Numbered from the stretch's first letter, positions 43,294-51,962 are shown. The stretch is DNA of 64,000 nucleotides from Amycolatopsis sp. NBC_01480 (GCF_036227205.1 NZ_CP109442.1:7316001-7380000); one strand, 5' to 3'. Translations and numbers: made by a program. Notes: generated by a model not told the origin, from the letters alone.

Positions 43294-44334
43294 GTGATCA
43301 CCCTCGACACGGCCCTGCGCCGGCGGACGGCCGTGCGCGCGGCCGGTCTGGGGGCGGGTGTGCTGGTGCTCGCGCTGCTGCTGTCGCTGAGCCTGGCCGT
43401 CGGCACCCGGGGCATCCCGCTCGGCTCGGTCTGGACCGCGCTGCTGAATCCCGGCGACGGCAGCCGCGAGTCGATCATCGTGTGGCAGCTGCGGATGCCG
43501 CGGACGCTCCTGGGGATTGTCGTCGGGGCCGCGCTGGCCATCGCCGGCGTGGTGATGCAGGCGGTTTCGCGCAATCCGCTGGCCGAGCCGGGAATCCTCG
43601 GCGTCAACGCCGGTGCGGCGCTCTCGGTCGTGCTGGCGATCTCGGTGCTGGGCGTCTCGGACGCGGGGGACTACGTGTGGTTCGCCCTCGGCGGCGCGGT
43701 GCTGGCCACCGCGCTGGTCTACGGCCTCGGCGTGCGGACGGCCGGGCCCGGCGACGGCGCCCAGAGCCGCGTCCGGCTGGTGCTGGCCGGCGCCGCGCTG
43801 ACGGCCTGTTTCGGCGCGGTCACCGGGACCGTGACGATGTTCGACACGAACACCTTCGACTCCTATCGGTTCTGGGTGGTCGGCTCGCTGGCGAACCGCG
43901 ACACCGCGGTGCTCGGCCACGTGCTGCCGTTTATCGTCGCCGGCGCGCTCGTGGCGCTGGCGCTCGGTCCGCGGCTCAACGCGCTCGCGCTGGGCGAGGA
44001 CGTCGGCATCAGCCTGGGAGTGCGCCCGGGACGGGTGCGGCTCGGCGGGCTGGTGGCGATCACGCTGCTCGGCGGGGCGGCAACTGCGGCGGCAGGCCCG
44101 ATCTCGTTCGTCGGGCTGCTGGTGCCGCACGCGCTGCGGCTGGTGCTCGGCCACGACGTGCGCTGGCTGCTGGCCTATTCCGTGGTGGCGGGCCCGATCC
44201 TGGTGCTGGCCGCGGACATCGCCGGCCGCGTGGTCGCGCGGCCCGGCGAGCTGGAAGTGGGGATCGTGACGGCGTTCGCCGGCGCTCCGGTGCTGCTCTG
44301 GCTGGTCACCCGGCGCGCGGGACGGTCGGCATGA
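43294..44334 (+). CDS. FecCD-family iron-siderophore permease (first subunit)
   Basis: 346 residues from GTG 43294. About nine to ten membrane helices of the BtuC/FecCD fold, with family signatures LRMPRTLLGIVVGAALAIAG, VMQAVSRNPLAEPGILGVNA and GPISFVGLLVPHALRLVLGH. It forms half of the membrane channel for ferric siderophore import together with the next gene, with which it overlaps as ATGA at 44331-44334. The iron box upstream indicates Fe-dependent repression. Confidence 0.95.
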   Translation: MITLDTALRRRTAVRAAGLGAGVLVLALLLSLSLAVGTRGIPLGSVWTALLNPGDGSRESIIVWQLRMPRTLLGIVVGAALAIAGVVMQAVSRNPLAEPGILGVNAGAALSVVLAISVLGVSDAGDYVWFALGGAVLATALVYGLGVRTAGPGDGAQSRVRLVLAGAALTACFGAVTGTVTMFDTNTFDSYRFWVVGSLANRDTAVLGHVLPFIVAGALVALALGPRLNALALGEDVGISLGVRPGRVRLGGLVAITLLGGAATAAAGPISFVGLLVPHALRLVLGHDVRWLLAYSVVAGPILVLAADIAGRVVARPGELEVGIVTAFAGAPVLLWLVTRRAGRSA

Positions 44335-45368
44335 CGACGCGCGCGGTGACGTTGCCCGGCGGGATCGTGCTGCGGGTGCGCCCGCGCGCGGCCGTGGTCA
44401 TCGGGCTGCTGGCCGTGGTCGCCGTCGCGGTGTCCGGGTACGCCGTGCTCACCGGCAGCTATCGCCTTTCGCCCGGCGACGCACTGGGCACGTTCGTCGG
44501 CGGCGGCACCGCGACCGACCGGTTTTTTGTGCTGCAGCAGCGGTTGCCGCGGGCGGTGGCCGCGCTGCTGGTCGGCGCCGGGCTCGGCTGCGCGGGCTCG
44601 CTGTTCCAGAGCGTTTCGCGCAATCCGCTCGGCAGCCCGGACGTCATCGGCTTCACCACCGGCTCGGCGACCGGGGCCCTGCTGTCGCTGCTCGTTCTCG
44701 GCCCGGCGCCGGGCTCGGGCACCGGCGTCGGTGTGGGCGCGCTGATCGGCGGCCTCGTCACGGCTGGGGCGGTGTACGCGATCAGCTCCGTCCGCGGGGC
44801 CGGCGGACGGCAGCAGCTGGTGCTGGTCGGCATCGCGGTCGGCGCGATGCTCGCGTCGGTCAACGACTACCTGCTCACCCGCGCCGACCTCGACGCCGCC
44901 GAGACCGCGAAGTCCTGGCTCTTCGGCAGCCTCAACGCCATCTCCTGGCCACAGGTCGTCCCGGCCGGGGTCGCGCTGGCGGTGCTGCTGCCGTTCGCCG
45001 TCCCGCTCGGCCGGCCGTTGCGGCTGCTGGAAATGGGCGACGACTTCGCGACGGCGCTCGGCGTCCGGACCGCCCGTGTGCGGTGGCAGGCGCTGCTCGT
45101 CGGCGTCCTGCTGACCGGCGCGGCGGTCGCGGTGGCGGGGCCGGTCGGGTTCCTCGCGCTCGCCGCGCCCCAGCTGGCACGGCCGCTGCTGCGTTCCTCC
45201 GAAGCCGCGCCCCTGACCTCCGCGGTCACGGGCGCGGCCCTGCTCGCCGCCGCCGACCTGGGGGCGCAACGCCTGCTCACGCCGTTCCAGATCCCGGTCG
45301 GCCTGGTCACCGGCGCGCTGGGCGGGGCCTACCTGGCCTGGCTGCTCGCCACCGGCCGGTCGCGCTGA
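44331..45368 (+). CDS. FecCD-family iron-siderophore permease (second subunit)
   Basis: 345 residues from ATG 44331, coupled to the first permease. Same fold, with RLPRAVAALLVGAGLGCAGS, LFQSVSRNPLGSPDVIGFTT and AGPVGFLALAAPQLARPLL. No ATP-binding protein (FecE/FepC type) follows; the next gene is convergent. The transporter must therefore borrow an ATPase encoded elsewhere. Its TGA and the convergent sigma-factor stop form a single TGATCA. Confidence 0.95.
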   Translation: MTTRAVTLPGGIVLRVRPRAAVVIGLLAVVAVAVSGYAVLTGSYRLSPGDALGTFVGGGTATDRFFVLQQRLPRAVAALLVGAGLGCAGSLFQSVSRNPLGSPDVIGFTTGSATGALLSLLVLGPAPGSGTGVGVGALIGGLVTAGAVYAISSVRGAGGRQQLVLVGIAVGAMLASVNDYLLTRADLDAAETAKSWLFGSLNAISWPQVVPAGVALAVLLPFAVPLGRPLRLLEMGDDFATALGVRTARVRWQALLVGVLLTGAAVAVAGPVGFLALAAPQLARPLLRSSEAAPLTSAVTGAALLAAADLGAQRLLTPFQIPVGLVTGALGGAYLAWLLATGRSR

Positions 45369-46259
45369 TCACTGCCGGGATAGCGGGATTTCGGCGTCGA
45401 CGCGGGACAGCTTCGCCGGATTGCGGACGTAGTACATGCCGCTGATCCGGCCGTCCTCGATCCGGATCGCCAGCACGCCGTCGACCGCGCCGTCCAGGCT
45501 CAGCACCAGGGCCGGGCTGCCGTTGACCACCGCGGGGGCGACGCCGAGCGTGGCCCCGAACCTGCCGACTCCGCCGTTGATGTAGCGGGCCACCTTGTCG
45601 GAGCCGGCGATCGGCCTCAGCGCGGCCTGCTTGACGCCGCCGCCGTCGCTGACCAGGACCACGTCGGGGGCGAGCAGGTCGAGCAGGCCTTGCAGGTCGT
45701 TGGTTTCGAGCGCGCGCTGGAACGATTCCAGCGCCGCCCGGGTCTCGCCCGCCGTGACCACCGCGCGAGGACGGCGGGCATCCACGTGCCGGCGGGCGCG
45801 CAGCGCGATCTGCCGGACGGCCGCCGGGCTTTTGCCGACGGCTTCGGCGATCTCGTCGTAGCCGATCGCGAAGACCTCACGCAGCACGAAAACGGCGCGC
45901 TCGGTCGGCGAAAGGGTCTCCAGCACCAGCATGAGCGCCATCGACACGCTCTCGGCGAGTTCGACGTCCTCGGCCACGTCCGGCGTGGTGAGCAGCGGCT
46001 CGGGCAGCCACGGGCCGACGTACGACTCCTTGCGGCGCTTGAGGGTCCGCAGGCGGTTCAGCGCCTGCCGGGTGGTGATCCGGACCAGGTACGCCCGCGG
46101 CTCCCGAACGGTGCCGAGGTCGACCTCGGCCCACCGCAACCAGGTCTCCTGGAGCACGTCTTCGGCGTCGGCCGCCGAGCCGAGCATCTCGTAGGCGACG
46201 GTGAAGAGCAGGTTGCGGTGGGCGAGGAACGCTTCGGTCGCCGGGTCGGTGCCGTTCAT
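45369..46259 (-). CDS. sigJ: ECF41-type RNA polymerase sigma factor with SnoaL-like tail (SigJ-like)
   Basis: 296 residues from ATG 46259; the longer frame reads into the neighbouring gene. Region 2 is at about 8-75 (LLFTVAYEMLGSAADAEDVL, QETWLRW), the linker contains the ECF41 hallmark WLPEPL, and region 4 spans about 105-160 (LSPTERAVFVLREVFAIGYD, then EIAEAVGKSPAAVRQIA). The C-terminal ~120 residues are a SnoaL/NTF2 domain with the conserved DGGGK-like SDGGGVKQAA. ECF41 factors lack a classical anti-sigma factor and are gated by this tail. It starts eight bases after the FAD oxidoreductase, the expected partner type, and an ECF41 promoter precedes that gene. Confidence 0.92.
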   Translation of the reverse strand: MNGTDPATEAFLAHRNLLFTVAYEMLGSAADAEDVLQETWLRWAEVDLGTVREPRAYLVRITTRQALNRLRTLKRRKESYVGPWLPEPLLTTPDVAEDVELAESVSMALMLVLETLSPTERAVFVLREVFAIGYDEIAEAVGKSPAAVRQIALRARRHVDARRPRAVVTAGETRAALESFQRALETNDLQGLLDLLAPDVVLVSDGGGVKQAALRPIAGSDKVARYINGGVGRFGATLGVAPAVVNGSPALVLSLDGAVDGVLAIRIEDGRISGMYYVRNPAKLSRVDAEIPLSRQ

Positions 46260-46267
46260 CGGGACGA

Positions 46268-47476
46268 TTATGCCGCCGGCTCGGTGCGCTTGGGCGGTTT
46301 GACCGCAGTTTCCTTGGCCTGCACCGCTTTCCGGCGCTCGTTGTCCTTGGACCAGGTCCAGCTCGCCGAACCGGGCTTCGCCGCCTCGCGGGCCAGCTGC
46401 TTGACCGTGCCCGAGCAGACGATCTCCTTGAGCTTCGCGCCGAGGCGGCCGCCGATGTGGAACGCCGTCGCGACGTCGTTGCGGTGGGAGAACTGGAAGA
46501 GGCCGCCCTGGCGGCCCAGGCTGAGGCATTGCCCGACGAAGCCCAGCTCGATCGGCGTGGCCGGCTCGCCGGCGATCCGGTGGAGCACCGTGTCGGCGGC
46601 GTGCCCGCCGAGCGGCCCCGCGGCCTGGCAGCTCATCCGGAACGGCCGGTCCGACGGGCCCGCCGAGTCCCCGGCCGCGACGACGCGGGGGTCGTCCACG
46701 CTGGTCAGCGTCTCGTCTGTGCGCAGGCGGCCGAGCGCGTCGGTGCTCAGCCCGCTGCTCGCGGCCAGGTCCGGCACCCCGAACCCGGCGGTCCAGACGG
46801 TCACCTCGCTCGGGATCTCCCGGCCGCCACTGAGTTCGACGGTCTCGCGCGTCACCGCCGTGACCTTCGAGCCGGGCCCGTCCAGCACGGTCACGCCGAG
46901 CTTGGCCAGCCGCTTGGCCACCGCCTGGCGGCCGCGGGGATGCAGGTACGGGCCGAGCGACCCGCCGCAGGCCAGCGTCACGCTGTGGCCGGCCTCCGCC
47001 AGTTCGGCGGCGGTCTCGATGCCGCTCGGTCCGGCGCCGACCACCGTCACCGGGGCGCCGGCCGGCGCGGCGTCGAGGGCGGCGCGCAACCGCTTCGCCT
47101 GCTCCAGATGGCCGAGCGGGTAAGCGAATTCGGCCGCGCCCGGCACGTCGGGGACTTCGCTGCGGCTGCCCACCGCGTAGATCAGATAGTCGTAGCCGAG
47201 CGTGTCGCCGTTCGCCAGCCGCACGACGCGCGCGCCCGCGTCGATCCGCGTCACGGTGCCGACCACCAGCCGGATCCGCTCGGCCAGCACCTCCCGGTAC
47301 CCGACCACCGCGTCGTCAGACCCGCCGGCCAGCTGGTGCAGCCGGATCCGCTCGACGAAGTCCGGCCGCGCGTTGACCAGCGTGACGGCCACATCGGCCC
47401 GCTGGGTCAGGCGGTTGGCTGCCGTCACGCCGGCATACCCGCCGCCGATCACGACAACCTTGGTCTCCTCGCTCAT
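46268..47476 (-). CDS. FAD-dependent NAD(P)/quinone-type oxidoreductase, ECF41 partner
   Basis: 402 residues. A two-dinucleotide-domain flavoprotein of the NDH-2/AIF group: FAD motif VVVIGGGYAGVTAANRL (7-23), NAD(P) motif VTVVGAGPSGIETAAELA (about 143-160), and the second FAD motif VVAAGDSAG. No redox Cys pair and no membrane anchor beyond a basic C-terminal tail (RRKAVQAKETAVKPPKR). The electron acceptor is unknown. ATG 47476 has TTGAGGAG upstream. It is co-transcribed with the ECF41 sigma gene, and the promoter upstream fits ECF41, so it is likely the main target of that sigma factor. Confidence 0.9.
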   Translation of the reverse strand: MSEETKVVVIGGGYAGVTAANRLTQRADVAVTLVNARPDFVERIRLHQLAGGSDDAVVGYREVLAERIRLVVGTVTRIDAGARVVRLANGDTLGYDYLIYAVGSRSEVPDVPGAAEFAYPLGHLEQAKRLRAALDAAPAGAPVTVVGAGPSGIETAAELAEAGHSVTLACGGSLGPYLHPRGRQAVAKRLAKLGVTVLDGPGSKVTAVTRETVELSGGREIPSEVTVWTAGFGVPDLAASSGLSTDALGRLRTDETLTSVDDPRVVAAGDSAGPSDRPFRMSCQAAGPLGGHAADTVLHRIAGEPATPIELGFVGQCLSLGRQGGLFQFSHRNDVATAFHIGGRLGAKLKEIVCSGTVKQLAREAAKPGSASWTWSKDNERRKAVQAKETAVKPPKRTEPAA

Positions 47477-47509
47477 GGCGTCTCCTCAAGTTCAGGGGTT
47501 CGGCCATAG

Positions 47510-47536
47510 GACACCGTGGCGCCGCGGTTTGTGACA
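47510..47536 (-). promoter_or_regulatory. ECF41-type promoter of the oxidoreductase/sigma operon
   Basis: On the minus strand TGTCACA (47536-47530) is followed after exactly 16 bases by TGTC (47513-47510). The published ECF41 promoter is TGTCACA-N16-CGTC, so this differs at one base. It lies 34-60 bp before the oxidoreductase start. Confidence 0.8.
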
Positions 47537-47574
47537 GCGCGGTTCTGCGACCGCGCATGACGCGCGTCACGCCG

Positions 47575-47966
47575 TCAGCGGGAGAGCTTCAGATCGACGA
47601 ACCGGGGCCGGTTGTGGTCGATGCCGGCGTAGCGGTCCGACAGCTGTTCGCTGCTGGTGTTGGAGGACAGCACCAGCTCGCCGGGCCGGCTGATCTCGGG
47701 GTGCGCCGCGACGTTGTAGGTGTAGCGCCCGTTCCCGGTGCCCGGCGTCCGATGTGGACAGTACTGCGGAGTTGTGCGTGAACGGCGCCGACGGCGGCAG
47801 GCTGTCGCCCGGCGTCGGCCGCCGCCGGGACGGCGCCCGAAGTCCTGTCAGCGCTGGGTGAGCGCGGTGTCGGCCCGCGCGCCGGCGATCCTGAGTGGAC
47901 GGTCGGCAGCCACGCGGTGACGGCGGCGCACACCGCCGGCAGGGGAGTCCGGCGCGTGGTCGGCAT
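47575..47966 (-). pseudogene. Remnant of a secreted-protein gene (start and end kept, middle lost)
   Basis: At 47966 an ATG with GGAAAGG upstream begins MPTTRRTPLPAVCAAVTAWL, which looks like a signal peptide. About 220 bases later another frame reads GNGRYTYNVAAHPEISRPGE and then LVLSSNTSSEQLSDRYAGID, ending at the stop at 47575, like the C-terminus of a secreted enzyme (DUF4185/DUF5005-type proteins have similar ends). The parts are in different frames and far too close for a full protein, so this is a deletion remnant. Confidence 0.55.
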
Positions 47967-48123
47967 CCTTTCCAGGCGCCGCTTTTCGGCGGCACTGCTT
48001 TTCCGGAGCGCAGCCCGGTGACAACGTTGGCAACGCGATTCAGTCTTGATCCGCGTGAGCGGCGCTGTCAACGGACCGGACCGGCCAGAAACCGCGGCGA
48101 TCCGTTGCCGGGCACCAAGACCG

Positions 48124-48164
48124 GGGCTGTTCACGGACGACGGCCGGTCGCCCGTGAACAGCCC
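48124..48164 (-). terminator. Hairpin after the F420-type LLM oxidoreductase gene
   Basis: Inverted repeat GGGCTGTTCACGG / CCGTGAACAGCCC (13 bp, perfect, 15-base loop), seven bases beyond the minus-strand stop at 48171. It closes the ferredoxin/P450/LLM operon. Confidence 0.82.
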
Positions 48165-48170
48165 GGATCG

Positions 48171-49010
48171 TCAGGCCAGCGGCTCGAGCGCCTTCGCCAG
48201 CGGCTCCAGCACGGCCGGCGTGTGCGGCGGGGGCAGGTACACGATCGCGAGGTCGAGGCCCGCTTCGCCGAGCGCCTCCACTTCGGCGGCGACCTTGGCG
48301 TAGTCCTGGTCCGGGCCGAGGCGCACGTGCGAGGACAGGGTGATCTCGGCCGGGTCGCGGCCGATGTCCGCGCAGTGGCGGTGCAGCACCTCGCGCTTGT
48401 GCGCGAACTCTTCCGGCGTGCCGCCGACGAAGTTCCAGTGCTGGGCGTACTTCGCGGCCGTGCGCAGGGTGCGCTTCTCGCCGCTGCCGCCGATGCAGAA
48501 CGGCGGGTGCGGCGTCTGCACGCCCTTCGGCTCGCAGCGGGCGTCGGTCAGCTGGTAGTGCCGGCCCTGGAAGGTGGTGGTCTCCTGGGTCAGCAGGCCG
48601 AGCAGGACCTCGCAGCCCTCCTCGAACCGGTCGCTGCGGTCCTTGATCGAGCCCAGCTCCATGCCGTACGCGCCGGACTCCTCTTCGTTCCAGCCGGCGC
48701 CGATGCCGATCTCCAGCCGGCCGCCGGAGACGATGTCCAGCGTGGCGGCCATGTTCGCGAGCAGCGCGGGGTGGCGGTAGTGCATGCCGCTCACCAGCGT
48801 GCCCAGCCGCAGCCGCTTGGTGGCCTGCGCCAGCGCGGTGAGCGTCACCCAGCCTTCCATGCACGGCCCGGTCGAGTCGGAGAAGATCGGGTAGAAGTGG
48901 TCGAAGGTCCAGCCGGATTCGAACAGTTCGATCTCGTCGGCGGCCTGCCACACGGCGAGCATGTCGGCCCAGACGGTGTCCTGGGGTGAGGTCTTGATGG
49001 CGAATCGCAT
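48171..49010 (-). CDS. LLM-class F420-dependent oxidoreductase
   Basis: 279 residues, a luciferase-like TIM barrel of the F420-dependent subgroup: MRFAIKTSPQDTVWADMLAV, the substrate-side ESGWTFDHFYPIF, LRLGTLVSGMHYRHPALLAN, MAATLDIVSGGRLEIGIGAG and GSGEKRTLRTAAKYAQHWNF. F420 is common in Pseudonocardiaceae. It follows the P450 gene by 40 bp on the same strand and precedes a hairpin, so it is the last gene of the redox operon and may act on the same substrate as the P450. Confidence 0.92.
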   Translation of the reverse strand: MRFAIKTSPQDTVWADMLAVWQAADEIELFESGWTFDHFYPIFSDSTGPCMEGWVTLTALAQATKRLRLGTLVSGMHYRHPALLANMAATLDIVSGGRLEIGIGAGWNEEESGAYGMELGSIKDRSDRFEEGCEVLLGLLTQETTTFQGRHYQLTDARCEPKGVQTPHPPFCIGGSGEKRTLRTAAKYAQHWNFVGGTPEEFAHKREVLHRHCADIGRDPAEITLSSHVRLGPDQDYAKVAAEVEALGEAGLDLAIVYLPPPHTPAVLEPLAKALEPLA

Positions 49011-49050
49011 GCTGGTGATCGTAAACCTGGAGTTCCTCCAGCGTCGGCCT

Positions 49051-50273
49051 TCAGCTCGTGACGGCGTCGTAGGCGACCCGCAGTTCCGCCGGCCCGCGCA
49101 GCAGCATGTTCGCCCGGTACGGCGGCGGGTCGGCGACCAGGCGCGGGCCGGTCAGCCGGGTGGCGATCGCGCTCAGCGCGGCCTGGCCCTCCATCCGGGC
49201 CAGCGCGGCGCCGAAGCAGTAGTGCACGCCGCCGCCGAACGCGAGGTGCGCGTTGCCCGGCCGCTCCGGCCAGAACCGGTCCGGGTCGGCGAACCGCCGC
49301 GGGTCGCGGTTGGCCGCGCCGAGCAGGAAGACCACGCGGGAGCCGGCGGGCACGACCTCGCCCGCGATGAGGACGTCAGCGGTGGCCCTTCGGCTGGTCT
49401 GCTGCACCGGCGGGTCGAAGCGCAGCGCCTCCTCGACGACGGCGGGGGCCAGGTCCGGGTCGGCGCGCAGCCGGTCGAGCACGTCGGGGTTGCGGAGCAG
49501 GGCGAGCGTGCCGTTGGTGATGAGGTTGACGGTCGTCTCGTGGCCGGCGATGAGCAGCAGGCCGAGCGTGGTGGCGAGTTCCAGGGTGTTCATCCGGGAC
49601 GCCGGGTCGCCGTCGGTGAGCAGCCCGGACACCAGGTCGGTGCCCGGCCGGTCGCGGCGCCGCGCGATCATCGGCATCAGGTACTCGCGCCAGTCCGCGC
49701 GGGTCACCTGCAGGTCCGCGATCTCTTGCGCGGTCAGGGTTTCCACCGGGTCGAGCGCGCGGGTGAGCCGTGCGGCGAACGAGTGGAACACCGGCTCCTC
49801 CTCCGCCGGTACGCCGAGGAGCTCGCAGATGACGCCGACCGGCAGGGGATAGGCCACGGCGTTGACGATGTCGAGTTCGCCGGGCCCGGTGCCGGCGTGC
49901 CGGTCGAGCAGCCGGGCCACGATCGCCTCGATCTGCGGGCCCATGCCCATCACCCGCGGCATGAACTGGTGCATCGTTTGGTCTCGCAACGTGTTGTGGT
50001 GCGGCGGGTCCACCACGAGGAACGGGCCGCGGAACGGCCTCCCGTCCGAGCCCAGCGGCCCTTCGATGTCGACGCCGTCCTCCGCGGACAGCCGGGGATC
50101 GCGCAGCAGCGCGCTGATGTCGGCGTGCCGGGAGACCAGCCAGCTGTTCTCGTCGAGCCGCTGGATCGGCTCCCGGGCCAGCTCGGCGAAGTGCGGATAC
50201 GGGTCGTGCCGGTTGGCCTGGTCGGCAGCCGGCTGTACACGGCCGCCGCGGGGTAGGACTGGGTGCTGGTCAT
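49051..50273 (-). pseudogene. Cytochrome P450 with N-terminal frameshift
   Basis: ATG 50273 overlaps the reductase stop as ATGA and encodes MTSTQSYPAAAVYSR, but this frame does not continue as a P450. From about 50238 another frame reads VQPAADQANRHDPYPHFAEL and runs to 49051 as a normal P450: LLIAGHETTVNL (oxygen-binding I helix), EEALR (ExxR), and the haem loop FGGGVHYCFGAALAR with the Cys ligand. In the P450 frame the first possible start is the GTG near 50016, which would lose ~85 residues. So the gene carries a frameshift in its first ~12 codons, real or a sequence error. It sits in a complete ferredoxin/reductase operon. Confidence 0.82.
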
Positions 50274-51583
50274 GACTGTCCTCCGTGGACTGCAGTGAGA
50301 TCGGGGCCGCTGAGTTCGGTGCTGCCGAAGCCCGCGCCGAGAACGGCGGTGGCGGGCGAGTCGGTCGCGTTGACGGCGGGCGGGAACGGCGCCCGTTCGG
50401 TGATGAGGGCGGCGTAACCGTCCATGACCCGCGGCGAGTCGACCGCGACCGCGCCGACGGTGACCCCGCCCCGGCCGTACGCGGCGGCGAACGGGCCTTG
50501 CTCGAACGAGCCCTGCGTGAGCACGACCTGGTCGGCCAGCTGCGGCAGGCCGGCGGACTTGATGTTCAGGCCGAACTGGTCGGACCAGAACGCGGGCAGC
50601 GCGGCGGCCGTCCGCCGGTGCCGGTGGGTGAGGTTGTGCGCGGCGACCTCGGCCTGCTCGACGGCGTTGCCCCAGTGTTGCAGTGCCTGGGGTTCCGCGT
50701 CGAAATGCGGGTGCCGCCAGCGGGCGACGTCACCCGCGACATAGACGTCCGGCACCACGGCGCCGTCGACGTCCAGGGCTCGCCCGGCGGCGTCGCACTC
50801 GACCCCGCGTGGGTCGGCGACGAGCCCGCTCCCGGCCAGCCACTCGGTGTTGCCAACCGAGCCCAGAGCGACCACCGCGAGGTCCACGTCGAGTTCGTCC
50901 CCGTCGGAGAGCCACGCCCGCCGCAGCCGGCCTTCGGCGTCGCCGTGCAGCGCGGTGACGGTCGTACGGGTGCGCAGGTCGATCCCGTGCGCCCGCTGCC
51001 GCGCCCCGATCGCCGCCCCGACGACTTCGCCGAGGGCGCCGGCCATCGGCGCTCCGCCGCGAAGCACGACGGTGACCGGAAGTCCCAGGTCACGGCAGCT
51101 CGAAGCGACTTCGGAACCGGTGAAACCGCCCCCGATGACCAGAACCCGGCGCGGTCCCGCGGCGAGGCCGGCGCGGATCCGGTCGGCGTCGTCGCGTCCG
51201 CGCAGCAGGTGCACGCCGCGCAACGCAGCCTCCTCGGGGACGGGCCACGGGCGCGATCGCGAACCGGTCGCGATGACCAGCCCGTCGAACCCGACGTCGC
51301 GGCCGTCGGCCAGCCGCACCGCGCGGGCATCGAGGTCCAGCCCGGTCGCGGCGACGCCGAGCAGCCAGCGCGCGTCCAGGTCCCGGGTGCTCGGCAGGGC
51401 CAGCCGGTCGGTGCCGGACCGCCCGGCCAGCACCGCCTTGGACAGCGGAGGACGGTCGTAGGGCTCGTGTGGCTCGTCGCCGATCAGCACGAGTTCGCCG
51501 GTGAACCCGTTGGCCCGTAAGGAATCCGCCGTGCGCAGGCCCGCGAGCGAGGCGCCGGTGATGACGATCCGGCGCGGCGTCAT
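50270..51583 (-). CDS. Ferredoxin reductase (FAD/NAD(P)H) of the P450 operon
   Basis: 437 residues from ATG 51583. FAD motif VITGASLAGLRTADSL at the N-terminus, DRPPLSKAVLAG, NAD motif VLVIGGGFTGSEVASSC (about 150-166), the second FAD motif VYVAGDVARW, and a C-terminal reductase domain with WSDQFGLNIKSAG. This is the rubredoxin/ferredoxin reductase group that passes electrons from NAD(P)H to small ferredoxins. Both ends overlap neighbours: its ATG with the ferredoxin stop at 51580-51583 and its stop with the P450 ATG at 50270-50273, so the three are translationally coupled. Confidence 0.93.
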   Translation of the reverse strand: MTPRRIVITGASLAGLRTADSLRANGFTGELVLIGDEPHEPYDRPPLSKAVLAGRSGTDRLALPSTRDLDARWLLGVAATGLDLDARAVRLADGRDVGFDGLVIATGSRSRPWPVPEEAALRGVHLLRGRDDADRIRAGLAAGPRRVLVIGGGFTGSEVASSCRDLGLPVTVVLRGGAPMAGALGEVVGAAIGARQRAHGIDLRTRTTVTALHGDAEGRLRRAWLSDGDELDVDLAVVALGSVGNTEWLAGSGLVADPRGVECDAAGRALDVDGAVVPDVYVAGDVARWRHPHFDAEPQALQHWGNAVEQAEVAAHNLTHRHRRTAAALPAFWSDQFGLNIKSAGLPQLADQVVLTQGSFEQGPFAAAYGRGGVTVGAVAVDSPRVMDGYAALITERAPFPPAVNATDSPATAVLGAGFGSTELSGPDLTAVHGGQS

Positions 51584-51825
51584 CGTGTCTCCCCGACAAC
51601 GGCACTGGCACCAGTAACGGCGGCTTCGGGAACAGCCGGCCCGCCGAGCGTGATCGCCTGCACCGGGCAGGCCAGCGCGGCCCGGTGCACGGCCCGGTCG
51701 GACCCCGCGTCCGGCTGATGGTCGTACTCCAGCGACTCGGCACCCCGGAACCGGAAGACCTCCGGCGCCGCGAACACACACTGCCCGTAGCTCTGGCAGC
51801 GGTTCAGGTCCACGACCACACGCAT
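51580..51825 (-). CDS. 3Fe-4S-type ferredoxin of the P450 operon
   Basis: 81 residues from ATG 51825, preceded by GAAGGAG. Cluster ligands CQSYGQC (Cys10 and Cys16) and ALACPVQAI (Cys53) give the C-x5-C...CP pattern of P450-partner ferredoxins; the missing second Cys of the first motif (Tyr/Gly there) makes a 3Fe-4S cluster likely. The last ~20 residues are a non-conserved tail. It is the first gene of the operon, coupled to the reductase gene. Confidence 0.92.
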   Translation of the reverse strand: MRVVVDLNRCQSYGQCVFAAPEVFRFRGAESLEYDHQPDAGSDRAVHRAALACPVQAITLGGPAVPEAAVTGASAVVGETR

Positions 51826-51936
51826 GACAACTCCTTCTCGGCACAGTCCTTCTCGGCACTGCGTAACGGGTTCGGCAGGAACCGTCGCCGACGTTACGGT
51901 CGCCGGGCCCGGGCGTCGTGAGGCCGGAGTTGTAGT

Positions 51937-51962
51937 CCGGGTGGAGACCTGTCTCCACCCGG
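51937..51962. promoter_or_regulatory. Perfect 12-bp-arm palindrome between the P450 operon and a kinase gene
   Basis: CCGGGTGGAGAC-CT-GTCTCCACCCGG, perfect over 24 paired bases, in the 199-bp divergent intergenic region. A second looser inverted repeat (CGTAACG at 51862 with CGTTACG at 51892) lies nearer the ferredoxin start. The first is a strong operator candidate; the binding regulator is not evident nearby. Confidence 0.6.

Noticed and set aside
43482..44330. Fusion of the second permease with a 283-residue upstream extension
   Set aside because: The extension lies inside the first permease gene in another frame; ATG 44331 gives a normal full-length FecCD protein.
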